A stretch of DNA of 64,000 bases, taken from positions 1-64,000 of the forward strand of contig NZ_PQSQ01000024.1 of NCBI RefSeq assembly GCF_002920575.1, given 5' to 3'. Within the stretch, counting starts at the first letter, position 1; each line of letters opens with the position of its first letter. The stretch is from Streptomyces sp. Ru73. GTDB taxonomy: Bacteria > Actinomycetota > Actinomycetes > Streptomycetales > Streptomycetaceae. Below the pieces are notes generated by a model. The model was given only the letters and a program-made list of their open reading frames with translations. It had not been told where the DNA came from and searched no databases. Position numbers and translations under genes: made by a program. Shown here one piece after another: positions 46,419-58,640 of the stretch.

Positions 46419-46961
46419 ATGAACATTTGCGTCTTCTGCTCCGCCGCCGACCTCGACGAGCGCTACACCACACCCGCCCGCGAGTTCGCCGAGCTGATCG
46501 GCAGGGGCGGCCACGCGCTCGTCTGGGGCGGCTCGGACACCGGCCTGATGAAGGTCATGGCCGACGGCGTGCAGGAGAACGGCGGCCGGCTCATCGGCAT
46601 CTCGGTGGAGTTCCTGGCCCACAAGGCACGCGCGGGCGCGGACGAGATGGTGATCACCGCGGACCTCGCCGAGCGCAAGGCCGCCCTCCTCGCCCGCGCC
46701 GACGCCATCGTCGTGATGGTCGGCGGCACCGGCACGCTGGACGAGGCCACCGAGATCCTGGAGCTGAAGAAGCACGGGCTGAACACCAAGCCCGTCGTCA
46801 TCCTCAACACCAACGGGTTCTACGACGGCCTGCGGCAGCAGTTCCAGCGCATGGAGGAGGAGAACTTCCTCCCCGTGCCCCTCACCGAGCTGGCCTTCTT
46901 CGCCGAGGACGGCGTCGGCGCGCTGGCCTACCTGGAGGAGCAGGCGGGCGTCCGGGCCTGA
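46419..46961 (+). CDS. LOG-family protein (nucleotide phosphoribohydrolase, TIGR00730)
   Basis: A 180-aa Rossmann-fold protein of the LONELY GUY/lysine decarboxylase-like family, whose members release cytokinin bases or hydrolyse nucleoside 5'-monophosphates. It has ICVFCSAADLDERY at the start and WGGSDTGLMKVMADG. The family PGGxGTxxE motif reads VGGTGTLDEATE, with Val replacing the usual Pro but the catalytic Glu retained. It is slightly shorter than typical members. It is expressed without a leader, directly after gdhA. Substrate not determinable. Confidence 0.88.
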   Translation: MNICVFCSAADLDERYTTPAREFAELIGRGGHALVWGGSDTGLMKVMADGVQENGGRLIGISVEFLAHKARAGADEMVITADLAERKAALLARADAIVVMVGGTGTLDEATEILELKKHGLNTKPVVILNTNGFYDGLRQQFQRMEEENFLPVPLTELAFFAEDGVGALAYLEEQAGVRA

Positions 46962-47048
46962 CGCGCCCGTAGGGCCCGCGGCCGCGGCGTACGGAGGCGG
47001 GGGCACCGGACGTACCCCCTCGTGTCCCGCCCCGTACGTCCCCCTTGT

Positions 47049-47072
47049 GCGGACCTGTCGGCGGACCTGTCG
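47049..47072. repeat. Tandem 12-bp repeat in SDR promoter
   Basis: GCGGACCTGTCG occurs twice without spacer, ending 1 bp before the TAGGAT -10 box. It covers the -35 and spacer region, where a tandem operator would block or recruit polymerase. Confidence 0.6.
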
Positions 47073-47073
47073 T

Positions 47074-47079
47074 TAGGAT
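47074..47079 (+). promoter_or_regulatory. -10 box of SDR gene
   Basis: TAGGAT ends 7 nt before the ATG at 47087; leaderless-type spacing and no ribosome-binding site. Confidence 0.55.
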
Positions 47080-47086
47080 CGCCCCC

Positions 47087-47776
47087 ATGGGTACGCACTT
47101 GATCACCGGCGCAGGATCGGGCATCGGGACGGCGGTCGCGCGGCGGCTGGCCGACCGGGGCGAGGAGCTGTGGCTGCTGGCCCGGGACGCTGGCCGCGCC
47201 AAGGAGCTGGCCGAGCAGTTCCCCGGGGCCCGCACGGTCGTCGGTGACCTCGGCGTCCCCGAGAAGCTCGCCTGGGCGCTCGGCCACCAGACGCTGCCGG
47301 ACCGGCTGGACTCCGTCCTGCACATCGCCGGCGTCGTCGAACTGGGTGCGGTCGCCGACCTGCCCGCCAAGAGCTGGCAGCGCCAGCTGACCGCCAACCT
47401 GGTCGCGCCGGCCGAGCTGACCCGCCTCTTCCTGCCGCAGCTGCGGCTCGCGCAGGGCCACGTGGTCTTCGTGAACTCCGGCGCCGGGCTGCGCGCGAAC
47501 CCGCAGTGGGGCGCGTACGCGGCCAGCAAGCACGGCCTGAAGGCGCTCGCCGACGCGCTGCGCGCCGAGGAGCACGAGAACGGCGTCCGCGTCACCTCCG
47601 TGTACCCGGGCCGCACCGCGACCGCCATGCAGGCCAGCGTGCACCAGCAGGAGGGCAAGGAGTACGACCCGTCCCGCTGGATCGACCCGGAGTCGATCGC
47701 GACGACGGTGCTCACCGCGCTCGACCTGCCCCGCGACGCGGAAATCACCGACCTGTCGGTACGCCCGGGCCGCTGA
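47087..47776 (+). CDS. Short-chain dehydrogenase/reductase
   Basis: A 229-aa classical SDR. The cofactor glycine motif is TGAGSGIG (about 6-13), with LLARD after strand 2, favouring NADP. The active-site residues are Ser in VVFVNSGAG and YAASK (about 145-149), with the family PGRT segment after it. The substrate is unknown. ATG 47087 is chosen because the -10 box lies 7 nt before it. It is a single gene, 125 bp after the LOG gene and 75 bp before the MetE-like gene, each with its own promoter. Confidence 0.9.
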   Translation: MGTHLITGAGSGIGTAVARRLADRGEELWLLARDAGRAKELAEQFPGARTVVGDLGVPEKLAWALGHQTLPDRLDSVLHIAGVVELGAVADLPAKSWQRQLTANLVAPAELTRLFLPQLRLAQGHVVFVNSGAGLRANPQWGAYAASKHGLKALADALRAEEHENGVRVTSVYPGRTATAMQASVHQQEGKEYDPSRWIDPESIATTVLTALDLPRDAEITDLSVRPGR

Positions 47777-47838
47777 GCCCGCGCGGTGCCGCGCGCCACG
47801 CGCGCCCGGCCCCGGAGAACCGCGGCGCCCGAGCCGCA

Positions 47839-47844
47839 TAGGCT
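47839..47844 (+). promoter_or_regulatory. -10 box of MetE-like gene
   Basis: TAGGCT ends 7 nt before the GTG at 47852. It lies within an inverted repeat GAGCC-GCATA-GGCTC (47831-47845). Confidence 0.5.
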
Positions 47845-47851
47845 CGGACGC

Positions 47852-51138
<3,287 letters not shown>

Positions 51139-51236
51139 GGAAGCGACCCCTTCGGGGCATACCAGACGCTTACGGGTGGTCGGGTCGCATTCGGGCAACC
51201 GCTGCCGATCGCTGCCCGTGGCAGCCTTCTGCGGCC

Positions 51237-51242
51237 TACTGT
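51237..51242 (+). promoter_or_regulatory. Candidate -10 box of rmdB
   Basis: TACTGT 54 nt before the ATG at 51296. The 157 bp between ligA and rmdB contain only this and a short CCCC-TTC-GGGG hairpin near 51148. Confidence 0.35.
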
Positions 51243-51295
51243 TGAGGGGTGCGCCTGCCGTGGCGCGGGCACAGCCGGCTGTGAGAGGGATCGGA

Positions 51296-53404
51296 ATGGA
51301 ACCGACCGACAGCGCCGCTCCGGCGTCGCGGCTCCGGCGGCTCGTCATGCCCGCGTTGCCCGCCGCCGTGGTCCTGACGGCCGCTCTGGTGCTCGTGACG
51401 GGCGTGATCATGACGATCGGAGGCGACGCCGCGCTCTTCCCGCGCGGCGCCGTCGGCTGGTCGCTGGCCGTCCTGACCGCCGTCATCGTCGGGCACCTCC
51501 TCGCCATCGGCCGGGACCGCTGGTCCGGCGGCACCGGCTCCGGTGCCGCGCTGGCCCTCGCGGTCCTGCTGCTGTACGGCTGGCTGCCCGCGGTACTGAT
51601 CAGCCTCGCCGTCGTCGTCCTGGTCGGCGCGGTGCGCAGACAACGCCGGCGGCAGGCCGTGGTGCACGGCGCCATCGACGTACTGGGCCTGGGCGCGGCA
51701 GCCCTCGGACTCGCCGCGTTCGGGCTCACGCCGAGCGTGTCGGAGCCCGGCGGTTCCGGCGCGTGGGACTTCTCCGTACTGCCCCCGGTCCTCGGCTCGG
51801 CCCTGGTCTACCTGCTCGTCACCCGCGCCCTGCTGTGGTTCCTGACGGGCTCGCGCAACGGCCGGCTGCCCTCCATCGAGCGCCGCTCGGTGACCCGGCA
51901 GGTCCTGGTCGGCATCGCACTGGTCGGCATAGCGCCGCTCATCGTGGTGGTCGCCGAGCACTCCCCGCTGCTGCTGCCGCTGTTCGCCGTCCCGCTCATC
52001 GCGCTCGACTCCACGCTGTGGATAGCCCGCGCGCGTGCGGAGGAACAGCTGCGCGACCCGCTGACCGGCCTGCCGAACCGGCAGTGGCTGCTGGAGCGGA
52101 CCTGGAGCGCGCTGGACGACGCCGAGCGGGTCGGGGCCCGCGCGGCCCTGGTCCTGATCGACCTGGACCGGTTCCGTTCGGTCAACGACACCCTCGGCCA
52201 TCTCGCGGGCGACCGCCTGCTGCTCCAGATCGCCGAGCGGCTGCGGCACGCCCTGCCCCGCGGAGCGGAGGCCGCGCGGCTGGGCGGCGACGAGTTCGCG
52301 GTCCTGCTGCCCACGGCCGACTCGCTCACCAGCGCGCAGCGGGTGGCCCGTTCGCTTGTGGCCGCGCTGGGCTCGCCGCTCGACCTGGACGGGCTGACGC
52401 TGGTGCTCGAGGCGAGCGCCGGCGTCGCCGTCTATCCGGACCACGCGCTGGACGCCGAGGGCCTGCTGCGCCGCGCGGACGTCGCGATGTACCAGGCCAA
52501 GCGCGACCGCAGCGGTGTGGAGGTCTACGAGGCCAAGCGCGACGGCAACACGCCCGACCGGCTCGGCCTCCTCGGCGACCTCCGACGGGCGCTGGACGCC
52601 GGCGAGGTCGAGCTGCACTACCAGCCCAAGGTGCGCTTCGACGGTCAGGTGGCAGGGCTCGAGGCCCTGGTGCGCTGGGTGCACCCGGACCGCGGGAGAG
52701 TGCCTCCCGACGAGTTCATCGCCATCGCCGAGTCCTCCGGGCTGATGCCGAGGCTGACCGAGTACGTCCTGGAGACCGCGCTCGGCCAGGTGGCGCGCTG
52801 GCGCGCGGACGGCCTGGAGGTCCCCGTCGCGGTCAACGTCTCGCCGCGCGACGTGCACACCCCCGGGTTCGCCGGCGCGGTGGCGGCGCGGCTGGCCCGC
52901 CACCGGGTACCGCCGGGCGCGCTCCAGCTGGAGATCACCGAGCACGTGCTGCTGGAGGACCCGCAGCGGGCCGCCGACACGCTGAACGGCCTGACCGGGC
53001 ACGGCGTGAAGATGTCGCTCGACGACTTCGGCACGGGCTACAGCTCGCTGGTGCACCTGCGGCGGCTGCCCGTCAGCGAGCTGAAGATCGACCGCTCGTT
53101 CGTGGCACGGCTCGCGGTGGACACCGAGGACGCCGAGATCGTCCGCTGCACCCTCGACCTCGCGCACTCCCTCGGGCTGCTGGTCGTCGCCGAGGGCGTG
53201 GAGGACGACGAGACCTGGGAGCGGCTGCGCGACCTGGGCTGCGACGCGGTACAGGGCTGGCTGGTGGCGGCCGCGATGCCGCCGGACGAGACGACGGCGT
53301 GGCTGCGGGCGCGGGAGCACCACGGCTGGCGCCGGGAGTCGGAAGGCGCGCCTTCCGACTCAGAGGAGGCCGACTCCCGGCCCTCCGGCCAGGTAGTGAA
53401 GTAG
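51296..53404 (+). CDS. rmdB: Membrane GGDEF-EAL c-di-GMP protein (RmdB ortholog)
   Basis: A 702-aa protein with an N-terminal membrane domain of six to eight helices (about 15-235), a GGDEF domain (intact GGDEF at 330-334) and an EAL domain (E456-A-L; later metal and catalytic segments [25 protein letters not shown] and LKIDRSF all present). Both activities look possible, making or breaking c-di-GMP, the molecule that controls BldD and development in Streptomyces. From memory, S. coelicolor RmdB sits right after ligA in the same way and acts as a phosphodiesterase. ATG 51296 follows GAGAGGGA. It is followed by a strong terminator. Confidence 0.93.
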   Translation: MEPTDSAAPASRLRRLVMPALPAAVVLTAALVLVTGVIMTIGGDAALFPRGAVGWSLAVLTAVIVGHLLAIGRDRWSGGTGSGAALALAVLLLYGWLPAVLISLAVVVLVGAVRRQRRRQAVVHGAIDVLGLGAAALGLAAFGLTPSVSEPGGSGAWDFSVLPPVLGSALVYLLVTRALLWFLTGSRNGRLPSIERRSVTRQVLVGIALVGIAPLIVVVAEHSPLLLPLFAVPLIALDSTLWIARARAEEQLRDPLTGLPNRQWLLERTWSALDDAERVGARAALVLIDLDRFRSVNDTLGHLAGDRLLLQIAERLRHALPRGAEAARLGGDEFAVLLPTADSLTSAQRVARSLVAALGSPLDLDGLTLVLEASAGVAVYPDHALDAEGLLRRADVAMYQAKRDRSGVEVYEAKRDGNTPDRLGLLGDLRRALDAGEVELHYQPKVRFDGQVAGLEALVRWVHPDRGRVPPDEFIAIAESSGLMPRLTEYVLETALGQVARWRADGLEVPVAVNVSPRDVHTPGFAGAVAARLARHRVPPGALQLEITEHVLLEDPQRAADTLNGLTGHGVKMSLDDFGTGYSSLVHLRRLPVSELKIDRSFVARLAVDTEDAEIVRCTLDLAHSLGLLVVAEGVEDDETWERLRDLGCDAVQGWLVAAAMPPDETTAWLRAREHHGWRRESEGAPSDSEEADSRPSGQVVK

Positions 53405-53431
53405 GGCGCCGGCCCCTGCCGAGCGGGCGCC

Positions 53432-53461
53432 CCGGCCGCGGGGAAGCGGTCCCGCGGCCGG
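53432..53461 (+). terminator. rmdB terminator
   Basis: An 11-bp perfect stem (CCGGCCGCGGG / CCCGCGGCCGG) with an 8-nt loop lies 27 nt past the stop. A second, shorter hairpin (AGCGCCC/GGGCGCT) lies at 53482-53498. Confidence 0.75.
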
Positions 53462-53583
53462 CCAGGGGCCGCCGGTGGGGGAGCGCCCTCCGGGCGCTGT
53501 CCTCAAACTCCCCCCGCTACCGCTGGGAGGTGCCCCCGGACGGGCTGTCTTTAACCGTTTCGCGGTCAGGAGGCCGGGCGCCA

Positions 53584-53589
53584 TAGGAT
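53584..53589 (+). promoter_or_regulatory. -10 box of gatCAB operon
   Basis: TAGGAT (TAGRRT match) 41 nt before the gatC ATG; the leader contains AGAGGA. Confidence 0.55.
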
Positions 53590-53630
53590 TGGGGCGAAAA
53601 CTCCACCGGAAACCAGCAGAGGATCGCTGC

Positions 53631-53927
53631 ATGCCTGGCATCACGCGCGAGGAGGTCGCCCACCTCGCACGGCTGGCACGTCTGGAGCTGAAGGACGAAG
53701 AGCTCGACCACTTCGCCGGACAGCTCGACGACATCATCGGCGCGGTAGCCCGCGTCTCCGAGGTCGCCGACCAAGACGTTCCGCCGACCTCCCACCCGCT
53801 GCCCCTGACGAACGTCATGCGGGCGGACGAGGTGCGCCCGTCGCTCACCCCCGAGCAGGCGCTCTCCGGCGCCCCCGCCCAGGAGCAGCAGCGATTCAAG
53901 GTGCCGCAGATCCTGGGGGAGGAGTGA
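53631..53927 (+). CDS. gatC: Asp/Glu-tRNA amidotransferase subunit C
   Basis: A 98-aa small subunit that wraps and stabilises GatA against GatB in the enzyme converting misacylated Glu-tRNA(Gln) or Asp-tRNA(Asn) to the correct form. It has [21 protein letters not shown] at the start and the conserved [17 protein letters not shown] segment. ATG 53631 is set by AGAGGA at 7 nt. The stop overlaps gatA by 4 nt. Confidence 0.96.
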   Translation: MPGITREEVAHLARLARLELKDEELDHFAGQLDDIIGAVARVSEVADQDVPPTSHPLPLTNVMRADEVRPSLTPEQALSGAPAQEQQRFKVPQILGEE

Positions 53928-55432
53928 CCGAGATGGCAGCGAACGAACTGATCAAGCTGACCGCCGCGGAGACCGCGGCGAAGATCGCGGCCGGTGAGGT
54001 CACCGCCGTCGAGGTCACCGAGGCCCACCTGGCCCGGATCGAGGCCGTGGACGAGAAGGTGCACGCCTTCCTGCACGTCGACCGGGAGGGCGCGCTCGCC
54101 CAGGCCCGCGCCGTGGACGCGAAGCGCGAGCGCGGCGAGAAGCTCGGCCCGCTGGCCGGCGTCCCGCTCGCTCTGAAGGACATCTTCACCACCGAGGGCG
54201 TCCCGACCACCGTCGGCTCCAAGATCCTCGAAGGCTGGCTCCCGCCGTACGACGCGACGGTGACCCAGCGCCTGAAGGCCGCCGACGTCGTCATCCTCGG
54301 CAAGACCAACATGGACGAGTTCGCCATGGGGTCCTCGACGGAGAACAGCGCGTACGGCCCGACCGGCAACCCCTGGGACCTCACCCGCATCCCCGGCGGC
54401 TCCGGCGGCGGTTCGTCCGCCGCGCTCGCCTCGTACGAGGCGCCGCTGGCGATCGGCACGGACACCGGCGGTTCCATCCGCCAGCCCGCGGCCGTGACCG
54501 GCACGGTCGGCGTGAAGCCCACCTACGGCGGCGTCTCCCGGTACGGCATGGTGGCGTTCTCCTCCTCCCTCGACCAGGGCGGACCCTGCGCCCGTACGGT
54601 CCTGGACGCGGCGCTGCTGCACGAGGCGATCGCGGGCCACGACCCGATGGACTCCACCTCCATCGACGCGCCGGTCCCGGCGGTCGTCGAGGCTGCCCGC
54701 AACGGCTCGGTGCAGGGCATGCGCGTCGGCGTGGTCAAGCAGTTCCGCGGCGAGGGCTACCAGGCCGGTGTCCTCCAGCGGTTCGACGAGTCCGTCGCGC
54801 TGATGAAGGAGCTGGGCGCCGAGATCGTCGAGCTGGACTGCCCGTCCTTCGACCTCGCGCTGGCCGCGTACTACCTCATCGCGCCCTCGGAGTGCTCCTC
54901 CAACCTCGCCCGCTTCGACGCCATGCGCTACGGCCTGCGGGTCGGCGACGACGGCACGAAGTCGGCCGAGGAGGTCACGGCCCTGACCCGCGAGGCCGGC
55001 TTCGGCCCCGAGGTCAAGCGCCGCATCATGCTCGGTACGTACGCGCTCAGCTCCGGCTACTACGACGCGTACTACGGCTCCGCGCAGAAGGTGCGGACCC
55101 TGATCACCCGCGAGTTCGAGACGGCCTTCGAGCAGGTCGACGTGATCGTCTCGCCGACCACGCCCACCACGGCCTTCCCGATCGGCGAGCGTGCCGACGA
55201 CCCGATGGCGATGTACCTCGCCGACGTGTGCACGCTCCCGGTGAACCTCGCGGGCAACGCGGCCATGTCGCTGCCCTGCGGTCTCGCGCCCGAGGACGGG
55301 CTGCCGGTGGGCCTGCAGATCATCGCCCCCACCATGAAGGACGACCGGCTCTACAAGGTCGGTGCCGCCGTCGAGGCCGCCTTCGTGGAAAAGTGGGGCC
55401 ACCCGCTGCTGGAGGAGGCACCGTCACTGTGA
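53924..55432 (+). CDS. gatA: Asp/Glu-tRNA amidotransferase subunit A
   Basis: The glutaminase subunit, an amidase-signature enzyme that releases ammonia from glutamine. The 502-aa protein has Lys 85 in LALKD, the [10 protein letters not shown] loop with the cis-Ser (about 158-167) and the nucleophile Ser near 184 in [11 protein letters not shown], a complete Ser-cisSer-Lys triad. GTG 53924 overlaps gatC (GTGA). Its own stop overlaps the start of the 80-aa membrane protein gene in the same way. Confidence 0.97.
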   Translation: MTEMAANELIKLTAAETAAKIAAGEVTAVEVTEAHLARIEAVDEKVHAFLHVDREGALAQARAVDAKRERGEKLGPLAGVPLALKDIFTTEGVPTTVGSKILEGWLPPYDATVTQRLKAADVVILGKTNMDEFAMGSSTENSAYGPTGNPWDLTRIPGGSGGGSSAALASYEAPLAIGTDTGGSIRQPAAVTGTVGVKPTYGGVSRYGMVAFSSSLDQGGPCARTVLDAALLHEAIAGHDPMDSTSIDAPVPAVVEAARNGSVQGMRVGVVKQFRGEGYQAGVLQRFDESVALMKELGAEIVELDCPSFDLALAAYYLIAPSECSSNLARFDAMRYGLRVGDDGTKSAEEVTALTREAGFGPEVKRRIMLGTYALSSGYYDAYYGSAQKVRTLITREFETAFEQVDVIVSPTTPTTAFPIGERADDPMAMYLADVCTLPVNLAGNAAMSLPCGLAPEDGLPVGLQIIAPTMKDDRLYKVGAAVEAAFVEKWGHPLLEEAPSL

Positions 55433-55671
55433 GCTCGATCACCAAGAAGGCCAAGAACTTCAAGAAGTCCAAGTCGGGTCTGTACCTGTCCATGGGCACC
55501 ACCGCCTTCGGCGCGCTGAGCGTCGCCAAGCAGGCGAAGCTCGCCCGGCAGGAGAACGACACGCTCCGGCTCATCGACGCGGCCGTCTCGGCCGCGGCGA
55601 TCGTCACCGGCCTGGCGATCCTCTACCGGGAACTGAAGCACCTGGGCGACGACGACGTCCTGCTGGGCTGA
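55429..55671 (+). CDS. Conserved 80-aa membrane protein between gatA and gatB
   Basis: An 80-aa protein with a Lys-rich N terminus ([14 protein letters not shown]) and two predicted helices (about 18-35 and 48-66), ending in a DDDVLL tail. It is coupled to gatA by a GTGA overlap and lies 16 bp before gatB, so it is an integral part of the amidotransferase operon. I recall a small protein in the same place in S. coelicolor. No function is known to me; membrane tethering or an unrelated hitchhiker are both possible. Confidence 0.85.
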   Translation: MSSITKKAKNFKKSKSGLYLSMGTTAFGALSVAKQAKLARQENDTLRLIDAAVSAAAIVTGLAILYRELKHLGDDDVLLG

Positions 55672-55687
55672 GGGAGAAAGTTTCACC

Positions 55688-57196
55688 GTGACTGTCACTG
55701 ACCTGGTCTCGTACGAGGACGCCCTCGCGACGTACGAGCCCGTCATGGGTCTCGAGGTGCACGTCGAGCTCGGCACCAAGACCAAGATGTTCTGCGGGTG
55801 CTCGACGGCGCTGGGCGCCGAGGCGAACACCCAGACCTGTCCCACCTGCCTGGGCCTGCCCGGCTCGCTCCCGGTCGTCAACGCGACCGGCGTCGAGTCC
55901 GCCATCAAGATCGGCCTGGCCCTCAACTGCTCGATCGCCGAGTGGTGCCGCTTCGCCCGGAAGAACTACTTCTATCCGGACATGCCGAAGAACTTCCAGA
56001 CCTCCCAGTACGACGAGCCGATCGCCTTCGACGGCTACCTCGACGTACAGCTGGAGGACGGCGAGGTCTTCCGCGTGGAGATCGAGCGCGCCCACATGGA
56101 GGAGGACACCGGCAAGTCCACGCACGTGGGCGGCGCGACGGGCCGTATCCACGGCGCCTCGCACTCCCTGCTGGACTACAACCGCGCCGGCATCCCGCTC
56201 ATCGAGATCGTCACCAAGCCGATCACGGGTGCGGGCGAGCGCGCCCCCGAGGTCGCCAAGGCGTACGTCGCCGAGCTGCGCGAGCTCATCAAGGCGCTCG
56301 GCGTGTCCGAGGCCCGCATGGAGATGGGCCAGATGCGCTGCGACGTGAACCTCTCGCTGATGCCCAAGGGCAGCGAGAAGTTCGGTACGCGCTCGGAGAC
56401 GAAGAACGTCAACTCGCTGCGCAGCGTCGAGCGTGCGGCCCGCTTCGAGATCCAGCGGCACGCCTCCGTGCTGTCCTCGGGCGGCACGATCGTGCAGGAG
56501 ACCCGCCACTTCCACGAGGAGGACGGCTCCACCACGTCCGGCCGGGTCAAGGAGGAGGCGGAGGACTACCGCTACTTCCCCGAGCCCGACCTGGTCCCGG
56601 TGGCCCCCTCCCGCGAGTGGGTCGAGGAGCTGCGCAAGGGCCTGCCCGAGCTGCCGCGCGTCCGCCGCAACCGGCTGCGCGAGGAGTGGGGCATCTCCGA
56701 GCACGACATGCAGTCGATCCTCAACGCCGGTGCGGTCGACCTGATCGTCGCCACCACGGAGGCCGGCGCGGACGCCGCTGCCGCCCGCAAGTGGTGGATG
56801 GGCGAGCTGGCCCGCCGCGCCAACGAGGACGGCGTCGAGCTCGCCGCGCTGCCGATCACCCCGGCCGACGTGGCCCGGGTGGCGGCGCTGGTCGCCGAGG
56901 GTTCCCTCAACGACAAGCTGGCCCGCCAGACCATCGAGGGCGTCCTCGCCGGCGAGGGCACCCCGGACGAGGTCGTCGAGAAGCGCGGCCTGAAGGTCGT
57001 CTCCGACGAGGGCGCGCTGGGCAAGGCCGTCGACGAGGCGATCGAGTCCAACGCGGCCATCGCCGACAAGATCCGCGGCGGCAAGGTCGCGGCGGCCGGC
57101 GCGCTGGTCGGCGCGGTCATGAAGGCCACCCGCGGCCAGGCCGACGCGGCCCGCGTCCGCGAGCTCATCCTGGAGAAGCTGGGCGTCGAGGGCTGA
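55688..57196 (+). CDS. gatB: Asp/Glu-tRNA amidotransferase subunit B
   Basis: The tRNA-binding kinase/transamidase subunit that activates the tRNA-bound Glu or Asp with ATP and receives ammonia from GatA. The 502-aa protein has the GatB signature ([19 protein letters not shown], about 20-38), a Cys-rich zinc site (CGCS ... CPTCLG), [20 protein letters not shown] (about 296-305), and a C-terminal YqeY-like helical domain (about 350-502). The GTG start follows GGGAGAAAG. A strong terminator follows at 21 nt. Confidence 0.97.
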   Translation: MTVTDLVSYEDALATYEPVMGLEVHVELGTKTKMFCGCSTALGAEANTQTCPTCLGLPGSLPVVNATGVESAIKIGLALNCSIAEWCRFARKNYFYPDMPKNFQTSQYDEPIAFDGYLDVQLEDGEVFRVEIERAHMEEDTGKSTHVGGATGRIHGASHSLLDYNRAGIPLIEIVTKPITGAGERAPEVAKAYVAELRELIKALGVSEARMEMGQMRCDVNLSLMPKGSEKFGTRSETKNVNSLRSVERAARFEIQRHASVLSSGGTIVQETRHFHEEDGSTTSGRVKEEAEDYRYFPEPDLVPVAPSREWVEELRKGLPELPRVRRNRLREEWGISEHDMQSILNAGAVDLIVATTEAGADAAAARKWWMGELARRANEDGVELAALPITPADVARVAALVAEGSLNDKLARQTIEGVLAGEGTPDEVVEKRGLKVVSDEGALGKAVDEAIESNAAIADKIRGGKVAAAGALVGAVMKATRGQADAARVRELILEKLGVEG

Positions 57197-57217
57197 CCCC
57201 AGCCCTCGTACGTGTCG

Positions 57218-57249
57218 AGGGGCGGCGCACCTATTGGTGTGCCGCCCCT
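57218..57249 (+). terminator. gatB terminator
   Basis: A 14-bp stem (AGGGGCGGCGCACC pairing with GGTGTGCCGCCCCT, one G-T wobble) with a TATT loop. Confidence 0.85.
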
Positions 57250-57262
57250 TCGCGTACTCCGG

Positions 57263-57325
57263 GCCGGATGCCGGATGCCGGATGCTGGATGCCGGACGCC
57301 GAATGCCGAAGGCTGGACGCCGGAG
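57263..57325. repeat. Nine tandem copies of a 7-bp repeat (GCCGGAT)
   Basis: Copies in order are GCCGGAT three times, GCTGGAT, GCCGGAC, GCCGAAT, GCCGAAG, GCTGGAC and GCCGGAG, perfectly in phase over 63 bp. The array fills the convergent gap between the gatB terminator and the LacI-family gene. Confidence 0.85.
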
Positions 57326-57330
57326 GGCGG

Positions 57331-58443
57331 TCACGCCCCCGGTGGGGGCGCGATCGACTCCCGGTCGAGGAATTCCGTGTCCAGGACGAGGTGTTCGGGG
57401 GCGTGGGTGGTGCCTTCGATGCGGGTGATGAGGGACTGGACGGCGCGGGCGCCGAGTTCCTGGACGGGCTGGGCGACCACGCTGATGCGGGGGCGGACGG
57501 CGCGGGCCCAGTCGGTGTCGTCGAAGGTGACGACGGACAGGTCGTCGGGGACGCGGAGGCCGTGGTCGCGGGCCGCGGAGAGGACGCCGAGGGCGATCAT
57601 GCTGTCGGTGGCGAAGACCGCGGTGGGCGGCTCGGGGAGCGACAGCAGGCCGGCGGTGAGGTCGGCCGGGTCCTCGCGGTGGAAGGTGCCGGTGCGCAGG
57701 TAGGCGTCGGTGTCGGTGATGCCCGCTTCGCGGAGGGCGGCGCGGTAGCCCTCGATGCGTTCCAGGCCGGTGGAGACCGGATCGGCGGGGACGGCGGCGG
57801 CGTCGGCCGGGGTGCCGGCCGCCTCGGCCGGGCCGCCGGCGGGGGCGCTGCCGAGGAGGCTGACCAGGGCGATGCGGCGGTGGCCGGCGGCGAGGAGGCG
57901 GCGTACCGCGTCCTGGGCGGCGCCGTGGTTGTCGACGGTCACGGAGTCGGCGGGCAGGCCGGGCACCTGGCGGTCGAGGAGGACGACGGGGCAGCCGGCG
58001 GCGTGCGCCGCGGCCAGGTGGCCGGTCTCGGCGGTGGCGGCCGGGGCGACGATCAGGCCGTCGACGTGCTTGTCGCGCAGCATCTTCACCGCGGCGCGCT
58101 CGGCGGCGACGTCCTCGTCGGTGTTGGCGAGCAGGACCTGGTAGCCGGCGGCGCGGGCCGCGTCGGTGATGCCGCGGGTGACGCCGGCGAAGAACGGGTT
58201 CTGGATGTCGGCGACGATCGCGCCGAGGGTGTGCGTCCGGCCCGTGATCATGGACCGGGCCAGCAGGTTGGGCCGGTATCCGAGCTTCTCGGCGGCCGCC
58301 CGTACGCGTTCGCGCGCGTCCGGGCTGACCGAGCCGTAGTCCGCGAGCGCGCGGGAGGCGGTGGAGCGCGAGACGCCCGCCTCGCGCGCGACGTCGGGGA
58401 TGGTCGCGGGGCGGCCTGCTGGCTTGCGTCGGTTCGTCGTCAT
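57331..58443 (-). CDS. LacI family transcriptional regulator of the fructosamine cluster
   Basis: A 370-aa LacI/GalR regulator. The N-terminal helix-turn-helix and hinge are complete (TIPDVAREAGVSRSTASRAL, then VSPDARERVRAAAEKLGYRPN and the hinge LARSM). The periplasmic-binding-like effector domain covers about 70-360, with an Ala/Gly/Pro-rich insertion near 200-222. It is divergent from the deglycase gene; the 197-bp gap holds four palindromes of the GAACGTTC type expected for this family. The effector is probably an Amadori compound or its 6-phosphate. Confidence 0.92.
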   Translation of the reverse strand: MTTNRRKPAGRPATIPDVAREAGVSRSTASRALADYGSVSPDARERVRAAAEKLGYRPNLLARSMITGRTHTLGAIVADIQNPFFAGVTRGITDAARAAGYQVLLANTDEDVAAERAAVKMLRDKHVDGLIVAPAATAETGHLAAAHAAGCPVVLLDRQVPGLPADSVTVDNHGAAQDAVRRLLAAGHRRIALVSLLGSAPAGGPAEAAGTPADAAAVPADPVSTGLERIEGYRAALREAGITDTDAYLRTGTFHREDPADLTAGLLSLPEPPTAVFATDSMIALGVLSAARDHGLRVPDDLSVVTFDDTDWARAVRPRISVVAQPVQELGARAVQSLITRIEGTTHAPEHLVLDTEFLDRESIAPPPGA

Positions 58444-58497
58444 GGCGCGGTCAGGCTATCGGGTCCGGCAGGGGTATTGACGGTGGGGAAGCGGGAG

Positions 58498-58511
58498 TGG
58501 GAAGGTTCCCA
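58498..58511. promoter_or_regulatory. Fourth, degenerate LacI-type operator
   Basis: TGGGAAGGTTCCCA has the same outer arms as the three operators downstream but a GG centre instead of CG. It is 55 bp upstream of the regulator's own start, so it may serve autoregulation. Confidence 0.5.
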
Positions 58512-58522
58512 GCATCCCGCGA

Positions 58523-58595
58523 TTGAGAACGTTCCCAAAGGCGTCACGGCATGACTCTGGGAACGTTCTCAGCAAGGCGTTGGGAACGTTCTCAA
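58523..58595. promoter_or_regulatory. Three LacI-family operators (GGGAACGTTCTC)
   Basis: TTGAGAACGTTCCCAA (58523-58538), TGGGAACGTTCTCA (58558-58571) and TTGGGAACGTTCTCAA (58580-58595) share the palindrome centre GAACGTTC with central CpG, typical for LacI/GalR proteins. Centres are 34 and 23 bp apart. They lie between the divergent regulator and the deglycase gene and should control the whole catabolic operon. Confidence 0.85.
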
Positions 58596-58640
58596 CACTG
58601 GGCGCGCGGCGCCCGGCGCACCGTTTCGGAAAGGACCCGC

